A stretch of DNA of 20,381 bases, taken from positions 1 to 20,381 of the forward strand of contig CBESOE010000079.1 in assembly GCA_965531145.1 (NCBI GenBank). The letters run 5' to 3'. The notes below the pieces were generated by a model, which saw nothing but the letters and a program-made list of their open reading frames with translations, was not told the origin of the DNA and did not search any database. Source of the DNA: JAQAZP01 sp965531145 (GTDB taxonomy: Bacteria > Acidobacteriota > JAQAZP01). The position numbers were made by a program, and so were the translations under genes. This document shows, one piece after another, positions 15,318-20,381 of this stretch; within the stretch, counting starts at the first letter, position 1; each line of letters starts with the position of its first letter.

Positions 15318-15421
15318 TGCTTAACGTCTGTAGCCATATATACACGATTTTCGGCCGGGTTCGTCAGTTCGATGCACGACTCTCTGACCGGCAGCCGGCC
15401 AGCCCAGGAAAGGACATCAGC

Positions 15422-15919
15422 ATGTATCAGGACGCGGGCTCGGGTGCGGCGGCACCGAAGAAGAAGGGCGGCTGCCTCAAGTGGGGGGGGATCGGTTGCG
15501 CGGTTCTCCTGATTATCGTGATCATCGCCGTCGGTATCGTCTACTCCAAGCGTGGTGCGATCATGGAGTGGTTCGGCGACAAGATGAGTGCGGTCCTGGT
15601 CGAGGCCCTGCCCGAAGACTTCCCCGAAGCCGAGGCGCTGGACACCATCGACGCCTTCTGGACCGCGATCAAGGAGGACAAGCTCCAGCCATCCGACATG
15701 CAGGAACTGCAGGCCAAGATCCGGGCGGCCGAGTCCGACGGCGACTTCTCCGGGGAGGAGGCCATCGAGCTGATCAGGTTCATGCAGGAGAAAGTTGGCA
15801 TGGACACCAAGGAGGATCCCTACGCCGGAACGGACCAGCAATACGAGGAAGAGGGCTGGGAGGAGGATGAGCCCGCCGGGACCACCGAGGAGGAAGCCGG
15901 GGACGGCACCGAGCTCTGA
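15422..15919 (+). CDS. Single-pass membrane protein with acidic tail, unknown function
   Basis: This 165-residue protein matches no family I recognise. A short N-terminal stretch with 'PKKKGGCLKWGG' (positive-inside) precedes one membrane helix (about 23-41, 'GIGCAVLLIIVIIAVGIVY'), so the rest should face the periplasm. A helical middle (about 45-127) ends in 'SDGDFSGEEAIELIRFMQ', which faintly resembles an EF-hand but lacks a proper 12-residue loop. The C-terminal 30 residues are very acidic. I chose ATG 15422 because AAAGGA lies about 8 bases before it. The frame is open further upstream to TTG 15317, but that start falls on the -10 box. It has its own promoter and a strong terminator, so it appears monocistronic. 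Confidence 0.75.
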   Translation: MYQDAGSGAAAPKKKGGCLKWGGIGCAVLLIIVIIAVGIVYSKRGAIMEWFGDKMSAVLVEALPEDFPEAEALDTIDAFWTAIKEDKLQPSDMQELQAKIRAAESDGDFSGEEAIELIRFMQEKVGMDTKEDPYAGTDQQYEEEGWEEDEPAGTTEEEAGDGTEL

Positions 15920-15951
15920 TTCCCGATTGCGATGTACGATTTGATGTGAAC

Positions 15952-15997
15952 CGGGATTCCGGGGGTGGGCCAACCCCCGAGAATCCCGTTTTCTTTC
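15952..15997 (+). terminator. Strong intrinsic terminator / uvrB leader hairpin
   Basis: CGGGATTC (15952-15959) pairs with GAATCCCG (15981-15988). Inside it, CGGGGGT (15960-15966) pairs with ACCCCCG (15973-15979), giving a 15-pair stem with a 6-base loop and one bulged A. TTTTCTTTC follows at once. It ends transcription from the membrane-protein gene and lies only about 20 bases before the uvrB start. Confidence 0.88.
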
Positions 15998-16012
15998 TTG
16001 GGCGGGTGCGGG

Positions 16013-18037
16013 ATGGCGGACGAGTTCAAACTGGTCAGTGACTTCGAGCCCCGGGGCGACCAGCCGGAGGCAGTGCGCCAGCTGGTGGCCGGGCTAAAGG
16101 CCGGTGAGCGGGAACAGGTGCTGCTGGGGGTCACCGGTTCAGGCAAGACCTTCAGCATAGCCCTGGTCATCGAGGAACTGAACCGCCCGGCGCTGGTCTT
16201 CGCCCACAACAAGACCCTGGCCGCCCAGCTCTACCAGGAATTCAAATCCTTCTTTCCCCACAACGCGGTGGAATACTTCGTCAGTTACTACGATTATTAC
16301 CAGCCGGAAGCCTACATCCCCACCACCGACACCTATATCGAGAAAGAGACCCAGATCAACGAGGAGATCGACCGGATGAGGCTGTCGGCCACCCGGTCGC
16401 TCTTCGAGCGCCGCGATGTGATCATCGTGGCCAGTGTCTCCTGTATCTACGGCATCGGCGCCCCGGAGGAGTATTTCTCCCAGACCCTGATTCTCGAACA
16501 GGGGGAGAAGATCTCCCGGGAGAAACTGCTGCGGCAGCTGGTGGACATCCAGTACAGCCGCAACGACCTCGATTTCCGGCGGGGCACATTCCGGGTCCGC
16601 GGGGACGTGGTGGAGGTCTATCCCTCCTACGAAGAGATGGGTGTACGCATCGAAATGTTCGGCGACGAGGTTGACCGGATCAGCATCATCGACCCGCTGC
16701 GCGGTACGGTGGTGCGGGAGAAACGATTCATCCGCATCTTTGCCAAGAGCCACTATGTCACCACCCGGCGCAACATCGAACGGGCGGTGGAAACCATTGG
16801 CGAGGAGCTGGGGCCGCGATTGGAGCAACTGAAGGCCGAGGAAAAACTGCTGGAGGCCCAGCGCCTGGAGCAGCGCACCCGCTACGACCTGGAGATGCTG
16901 CGCGAGATGAATTTCTGCCAGGGCATCGAGAACTACTCCCGGCACCTCAGCGGCCGGCGGGAAGGCGAACCGCCGCACACCCTGTTCGACTACCTGCCGG
17001 ACAACGCGCTGCTCGTCGTCGACGAGAGTCACGTCAGCCTGCCCCAGGTCCGGGGGATGTCCGGCGGTGACCGCTCGCGCAAGTCGAACCTGGTGCACTA
17101 CGGGTTCCGTCTCCCTTCGGCCCTGGACAACCGGCCGCTGAACTTCGAGGAGTTCACCGCCAGACAGCCCCAGACCATCTACGTTTCGGCCACGCCGGCG
17201 GCCTACGAGCTGGAGCGCACCGGCGGGGTGGTGGTGGAGCAGATCATCCGCCCCACCGGCCTGATGGACCCTGTAATCGAGGTGCGGCCGGCCCGGGGCC
17301 AGGTGGACGACCTCTACGGAGAGATCGTCGGGCGGGTGGAGAAGGGGCACCGTGTACTGGTCACCACCCTGACCAAACGGATGGCCGAGGATCTCACCGA
17401 CTATTTCGATGAACTGGGCGTACGGGTCCGCTACCTCCACGCCGACGTGGAAACCCTGGAGCGGGTCAAGTTGCTCCGCGAACTGCGGCAGGGCGAATTC
17501 GACGTGCTGGTGGGGATCAACCTGCTGCGCGAGGGCCTCGACCTGCCGGAGGTGTCGCTGGTGGCGGTGCTCGACGCGGACAAGGAGGGCTTTCTTCGTT
17601 CCGGCGGCTCACTGATTCAGATCGCCGGCCGCGCGGCGCGCAACGTGGAAGGCCTGGTGATCTTCTATGCCGAAAAGGTCACCGACTCCATGCGCCGGGC
17701 CATGGACGAGACGACCCGGCGCCGCACCCGGCAGATGGAATACAATGAAGCCAACGGGATCACGCCCAAGTCCATCGTCAAGTCCATCGACACGGTGCTG
17801 GGCAGCATCTACGAGGCCGATTACGCCGCGGTGCCCCGGGTCCCTGACCGGAGGAAGAAGTCGGCGGAGGGATCCGGGATCGATCTGCCGGAATACCTGG
17901 ACGAGAAGAGCCGGCAGGAGCTGACCGGGCAGTTGGAGCGGGAGATGATGCAGGCCGCCGCCGATCTCCAGTTCGAAAAGGCGGCGGAGATCCGCGACCG
18001 GATCAAGGCGCTCCGGGAGAGCGCCCTTTTTACCTGA
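16013..18037 (+). CDS. uvrB: Excinuclease ABC subunit B
   Basis: UvrB is the damage-verifying helicase-like subunit of nucleotide excision repair; it receives DNA from UvrA and recruits UvrC. The 674-residue length from 'MADEFKLVSDF' equals the family norm (673 in E. coli). The Walker A motif 'GVTGSGKT' (39-46) is followed by the DNA-clamping beta-hairpin ('YFVSYYDYYQPEAYIPTTDT', about 88-107), the Walker B 'VVDESH', the C-terminal helicase motifs ('GINLLREGLDLPEVSLV', 'QIAGRAARN') and the UvrC-binding UVR helix pair at the end ('FEKAAEIRDRIKALRE'). GTG 15965 extends the frame but lies inside the terminator stem and adds 16 non-homologous residues. The ribosome site before 16013 is weak. It is first of a uvrB-rnc-DUF4416 cluster. 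Confidence 0.96.
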   Translation: MADEFKLVSDFEPRGDQPEAVRQLVAGLKAGEREQVLLGVTGSGKTFSIALVIEELNRPALVFAHNKTLAAQLYQEFKSFFPHNAVEYFVSYYDYYQPEAYIPTTDTYIEKETQINEEIDRMRLSATRSLFERRDVIIVASVSCIYGIGAPEEYFSQTLILEQGEKISREKLLRQLVDIQYSRNDLDFRRGTFRVRGDVVEVYPSYEEMGVRIEMFGDEVDRISIIDPLRGTVVREKRFIRIFAKSHYVTTRRNIERAVETIGEELGPRLEQLKAEEKLLEAQRLEQRTRYDLEMLREMNFCQGIENYSRHLSGRREGEPPHTLFDYLPDNALLVVDESHVSLPQVRGMSGGDRSRKSNLVHYGFRLPSALDNRPLNFEEFTARQPQTIYVSATPAAYELERTGGVVVEQIIRPTGLMDPVIEVRPARGQVDDLYGEIVGRVEKGHRVLVTTLTKRMAEDLTDYFDELGVRVRYLHADVETLERVKLLRELRQGEFDVLVGINLLREGLDLPEVSLVAVLDADKEGFLRSGGSLIQIAGRAARNVEGLVIFYAEKVTDSMRRAMDETTRRRTRQMEYNEANGITPKSIVKSIDTVLGSIYEADYAAVPRVPDRRKKSAEGSGIDLPEYLDEKSRQELTGQLEREMMQAAADLQFEKAAEIRDRIKALRESALFT

Positions 18038-18051
18038 GAGGCGGGGGAACG

Positions 18052-18831
18052 GTGAACGGCGAAGACTATGTCCTTGGTGAACTGCAGAAACAGCTGGGGT
18101 ACCGGTTTCGCGACCGCACTCACCTGGAACGTGCCCTGACCCATTCCTCCTGGCGCCACGAAGCACGGTCCCAGGGGGCCGAGGACCCGCTGGATAACGA
18201 GCCGCTGGAGTTTCTCGGCGATGCGCTGCTGGGACTGGCCGTGGCCCGGGCCCTGTTCCGGCTGAACCCCGATGCGGAAGAGGGGTTTCTCACCCGGGCC
18301 CGCTCAACCCTGGTCTCCACCGGTACCCTTGCCGAGGTGGCCCGCGAACTCTCCCTGGGCCGCTGTCTGCGGCTGGGCCGGGGCGAGGCGGCCAGCGGCG
18401 GGGAGGGTAAGGAGACCATCCTGGAGAACACCCTGGAAGCCCTGCTGGCCGGCGTGCTGCTGGACGGCGGTGTGGAAGCGGCCGAGGGCGTGGTGCTGCG
18501 GCTTTTTGGTGAACGCCTGGAACGGCTCCACCCCGGGGCGGACCTGACCCGTGACGACAAATCGAAGCTGCAGGAGCTGGTTCAGTCCCGGGGGCTGCCG
18601 CCGCCGCTCTACCAGATCCGGGGGGAGAGCGGGCTGGACCACCAGAAACGATTTCAGGTGGCGGTATGCCTTGAGGACCTGGATCTGGCCCTTGCCGAGG
18701 GTGGCAGCAAAAAAGAGGCCCAGCAGGCAGCGGCCCGCGCTGCCCTCCGGCGCTTCGCCCCCGGGGGAGTGCCCGACGAGCAGGCGCTGGCCCGGCTGCA
18801 GCAGCGGGGGGGAGGAGATGAGAGCCGGTGA
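18052..18831 (+). CDS. rnc: Ribonuclease III
   Basis: This double-strand-specific endoribonuclease processes rRNA precursors and structured mRNAs. It has 259 residues, slightly longer than E. coli (226). The catalytic domain (about 8-155) has the signature 'NEPLEFLGDALL' with E50, E53 and D57, then E77 and 'TRARSTLVS'. In 'ILENTLEALLAG', E129 matches E. coli E117, but N126 stands where E. coli has D114. The double-stranded RNA-binding domain (about 169-236) shows 'DDKSKLQELVQSRG' and 'GSKKEAQQAAARAAL'. A poorly conserved tail of about 20 residues follows. GTG start, 14 bases after uvrB, with GGGGGAA before it. The stop overlaps the DUF4416 start (GTGA). Confidence 0.94.
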   Translation: MNGEDYVLGELQKQLGYRFRDRTHLERALTHSSWRHEARSQGAEDPLDNEPLEFLGDALLGLAVARALFRLNPDAEEGFLTRARSTLVSTGTLAEVARELSLGRCLRLGRGEAASGGEGKETILENTLEALLAGVLLDGGVEAAEGVVLRLFGERLERLHPGADLTRDDKSKLQELVQSRGLPPPLYQIRGESGLDHQKRFQVAVCLEDLDLALAEGGSKKEAQQAAARAALRRFAPGGVPDEQALARLQQRGGGDESR

Positions 18832-19364
18832 ACGGTGAACCGGTCAAGTGGGTTGCGGGCCTGATCGCGACCCCGGATGTGGACCTGGCCGTGCTGGGCG
18901 GGCCGTTGGCCCGGATCATCGGCCCCGAGGAGCGCCGGTTCGGCCCCTGGCCCTTCAGCGGTACAGACTACTACCGGCCCGAGATGGGGCCGGGGCTGGT
19001 GCGCTACTGGCTTTCCGCCATTGGGCTGGGTGATGCCTGCGATCTGGCCCGGATCAAGCGGGAGTGCATGAAACTGGAGGACCGCTTCCGGCGCACCGGG
19101 GAAGAGGGCCGCGGTCGGCGGGTGAACATCGATCCCGGCTATCTCACGGCGGCCAAATTTGTTCTGGCCACCCACAAGAACTTCGCTCACCGCCTGGCGG
19201 TGGGACAAGGGATTTTTGCCGAATTGACCCTCTGCTTCTCACGCAGCGGGATGGTCCACCACGACTGGACCTACCCCGATATCCGCGGCGGAACGTACGA
19301 CCAGGCCCTGAGGTCCATTCGGGCCGATTTCATGGCCCAGGCCGCGGCGGCTGAGCACGGTTGA
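18828..19364 (+). CDS. DUF4416 family protein
   Basis: This 178-residue cytosolic protein matches the DUF4416 pattern: 'VKWVAGLIATPDVDL' near the start, 'FSGTDYYRPEMGPGLVRYW' (about 43-62), 'RRVNIDPGYLTAAKFVLAT' (about 96-114) and 'DWTYPDIRGGTY' near the end. The Asp/His-rich conserved positions and the 'NIDPGYLT' block suggest an enzyme, but no activity is established for the family to my knowledge. The GTG start overlaps the rnc stop by 4 bases and has GGAGGAG at 18811-18817, so it is co-translated with RNase III. Its stop lies against the left arm of the inverted repeat controlling the next gene. Confidence 0.85.
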   Translation: MNGEPVKWVAGLIATPDVDLAVLGGPLARIIGPEERRFGPWPFSGTDYYRPEMGPGLVRYWLSAIGLGDACDLARIKRECMKLEDRFRRTGEEGRGRRVNIDPGYLTAAKFVLATHKNFAHRLAVGQGIFAELTLCFSRSGMVHHDWTYPDIRGGTYDQALRSIRADFMAQAAAAEHG

Positions 19365-19410
19365 TCATCGTTCACTCTTGTTGACTACCCGTGATCGGTG
19401 AACTATGATC
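19363..19410. promoter_or_regulatory. 12-of-13 inverted repeat spanning the rsbW-like promoter
   Basis: GATCATCGTTCAC (19363-19375) and GTGAACTATGATC (19398-19410) are inverted copies with a single mismatch, separated by 22 bases. The left arm starts inside the DUF4416 stop codon. The right arm covers the -10 box, and the -35 lies in the spacer. The arm centres are 35 bases apart. This could be a paired operator or a cruciform/hairpin; there is no T-run to make it a terminator. Confidence 0.65.
19381..19409 (+). promoter_or_regulatory. Sigma70-type promoter for the RsbW-like gene
   Basis: TTGACT (19381-19386) and TATGAT (19404-19409) are separated by 17 bases. The predicted start of transcription is near 19416. 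An in-frame ATG at 19405 lies within the -10 box, so translation must begin downstream at 19480. Confidence 0.65.
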
Positions 19411-19479
19411 TTTCCGAGGGTTAAAGGCCCGGACTACCCACATTTCGTGAGAAGCCCGGGTCGATTCATATGGGGCTCC

Positions 19480-19917
19480 ATGGGTGAAGAAACCAGCCAG
19501 TCCGTTGATGTGGTTATCGCCAACCAGTTCGAGATGATTGACCTGGTGCAGTCGGTTCTCGACGATATCACCGGGTTGGTGGAGTTCGACGAAGAGACGG
19601 TTCACTGGATGGGAATGGCGGTGCGCGAGGCACTGAACAACGCCATCGAACATGGGAACAAGCTCGACCCGGGAAAGCACGTCAGGGTCACCTTCGACCT
19701 GCTGCCCGATACGCTGGAAATCAAAATCCGTGATGAAGGGGCCGGCTTTGACACCGCGAGCCTGCCCGATCCCACCGAGCCCGCCAATCTGCTGAAACCG
19801 AGCGGGCGCGGGATCTTCTACATGAGAAAATTCATGGACCGGGTGGACTTCAAGACGGGCGAGGGAAAGGGCACCGAGGTGCACCTGGTGAAGAAACTCC
19901 CCGCTGCCGGGGACTGA
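19480..19917 (+). CDS. RsbW/SpoIIAB-like anti-sigma factor serine kinase
   Basis: The 145-residue protein has a GHKL ATPase fold (HATPase_c_2). The N-box 'VREALNNAIEHGNK' contains E50 and N54, the G1 box 'IRDEGAGFD' contains D85, and the G2 box is 'PSGRGIFYMRKFMD' (about 107-120). Family members bind a sigma factor or other target and phosphorylate a partner STAS protein, such as the one encoded 100 bases downstream. I chose ATG 19480 because the longer frame from 19405 begins inside the promoter -10 box and its first 25 residues resemble nothing in the family. The ribosome site is weak (GGGG about 5 bases before). The regulated sigma factor or output is not in the window, so the target is unknown. 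Confidence 0.88.
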   Translation: MGEETSQSVDVVIANQFEMIDLVQSVLDDITGLVEFDEETVHWMGMAVREALNNAIEHGNKLDPGKHVRVTFDLLPDTLEIKIRDEGAGFDTASLPDPTEPANLLKPSGRGIFYMRKFMDRVDFKTGEGKGTEVHLVKKLPAAGD

Positions 19918-19928
19918 CAAGGGTTATT

Positions 19929-19998
19929 CCGGCCACGGGCCGGGGGCAATTGCCCTGCGGCGGCCGGTGGCTTCACAATGGCGCGGCCAAGCCGCGCC
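19929..19998 (+). promoter_or_regulatory. Structured leader before the STAS gene
   Basis: In the 100-base gap there are two hairpins. CCGGCC (19929-19934) pairs with GGCCGG (19962-19967) and encloses the palindrome GGGCAATTGCCC (19944-19955). Then GGCGCGGC (19980-19987) and GCCGCGCC (19991-19998) form an 8-pair stem with a CAA loop, ending just before the AGAGGAGAGG ribosome site. No T-run follows, so attenuation of translation or mRNA stabilisation is more likely than termination. Confidence 0.45.
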
Positions 19999-20017
19999 GG
20001 ACAAGAGGAGAGGGCTG

Positions 20018-20356
20018 ATGAAAACCAGCATCCGAACATCTGGGGATGTGGCTATCCTGGATCTCAAGGGGAAGATCACCATTGGCGAAGGCGATGTGGC
20101 GCTCCGTGAGAATATCGAGAAACTGCTCGAGGACGGGAAGAAGCAGATCATTCTCAACCTGGCCAAGGTCAACTACATGGACAGTTCCGGCGTGGGCGAA
20201 CTGGTGGGGACCTTCACCACGGTGAACAACCGCGGCGGCAAGATGAAGCTGCTCAACCTGACCGAAAAGATCCAGGATCTGCTCCAGATCACCCAGCTGC
20301 TCACCGTGTTCGAGTGTTTCAGCGACGAGGCGGAGGCGGTGGCCAGTTTCTCCTGA
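20018..20356 (+). CDS. STAS-domain anti-anti-sigma factor (RsbV/SpoIIAA-like)
   Basis: This 112-residue single STAS domain begins 'MKTSIRTSGDVAILDLKGKI'. The phosphorylation loop 'NYMDSSGVGEL' carries S56/S57 after D55; one of these is the Ser that the partner kinase would phosphorylate. Unphosphorylated RsbV-type proteins bind the RsbW-type kinase and free its target. ATG 20018 has an excellent ribosome site at 20005-20013; the frame stays open to 19967, but that start falls in the hairpin leader. The gene order (kinase, then STAS) and the shared strand support a partner-switching pair. The stop is 25 bases from the window end, so any third gene (phosphatase, sigma factor) could lie beyond. 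Confidence 0.93.
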   Translation: MKTSIRTSGDVAILDLKGKITIGEGDVALRENIEKLLEDGKKQIILNLAKVNYMDSSGVGELVGTFTTVNNRGGKMKLLNLTEKIQDLLQITQLLTVFECFSDEAEAVASFS

Positions 20357-20381
20357 TAGTGACATCATTCACAATATAAAA

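Noticed and set aside
15731..15770. EF-hand-like SDGDFSGEEA in the 15422 membrane protein
   Set aside because: The loop is one residue short, lacks the Gly at position 6 and the final Glu in register, so calcium binding cannot be claimed.
15965..16012. Upstream GTG start giving a 690-residue UvrB
   Set aside because: It lies within the terminator stem, and the 16 extra residues have no match to UvrB; from 16013 the length is the family norm.
16139..17440. 433-codon minus-strand open frame across uvrB
   Set aside because: Antisense shadow with low-complexity composition and no recognisable domain.
19405..19479. Upstream ATG start for the RsbW-like kinase
   Set aside because: The ATG lies inside the -10 box of the predicted promoter, so it would not be in the mRNA; the extra 25 residues are unlike the family.
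1..20381. CRISPR arrays, tRNA or rRNA genes, insertion sequences, phage or defence genes
   Set aside because: No spaced direct repeats, cloverleaf-like segments, transposase motifs or terminal inverted repeats were found by reading; nearly all sequence is accounted for by the listed genes.

Overview
The window is GC-rich chromosomal DNA from a diderm (Gram-negative-type) bacterium. Apolipoprotein N-acyltransferase, a class A penicillin-binding protein of the PBP1A type, putative lipoproteins and a periplasmic multiheme c-type cytochrome all point to an outer-membrane cell. The multiheme cytochrome, DUF4416, the NfeD-slipin pair and the RsbW/RsbV pair together resemble Desulfobacterota, Acidobacteriota or related environmental lineages. 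The sequence alone does not fix the phylum. No tRNA, rRNA, insertion sequence, CRISPR array or phage gene was seen.

Layout. (1) 1-2758, plus strand: the 3' part of an exported SYLF-domain protein, then a soluble DPM1-like glycosyltransferase that overlaps a group II PLP-dependent aromatic amino acid decarboxylase by 4 bases. (2) 2775-3501, minus strand: a small membrane protein followed by a 74-residue half-length ferritin-like protein. (3) 3635-11736, plus strand: a strong sigma70-type promoter, then seven closely packed genes: NfeD-type membrane protease, slipin, REC-GAF-GGDEF diguanylate cyclase, tetraheme cytochrome, lnt, prfB and a ROK sugar kinase. They end at a hairpin terminator. prfB carries the classical programmed +1 frameshift. 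(4) 11838-12746, plus: a NodB-fold deacetylase-like lipoprotein with clearly different codon choice. (5) 12784-15174, minus: PBP1A. A divergent promoter region separates it from a plus-strand single-pass membrane protein of unknown function (15422-15919), which ends in a strong terminator. (6) 16013-19364, plus: uvrB, rnc and a DUF4416 gene. (7) 19381-20356, plus: an RsbW-like anti-sigma kinase and an RsbV-like STAS anti-anti-sigma factor. The RsbW promoter sits in a 12-of-13 inverted repeat.

How the genes work together. The core is envelope biogenesis (Lnt, PBP1A, NfeD/slipin membrane quality control, glycosyltransferase) plus housekeeping (RF2, UvrB, RNase III). Signalling modules (c-di-GMP synthesis, partner switching) are interspersed. 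I see no clear multi-gene defence or wholly novel system. The points most worth a second look are the RsbW operator-like repeat, the half-ferritin with encapsulated-ferritin-like residue spacing, the degenerate receiver domain on the diguanylate cyclase, the uvrB gene placed directly behind a terminator, the cytochrome with a doubtful start and a decayed fifth heme site, and the compositionally foreign deacetylase.
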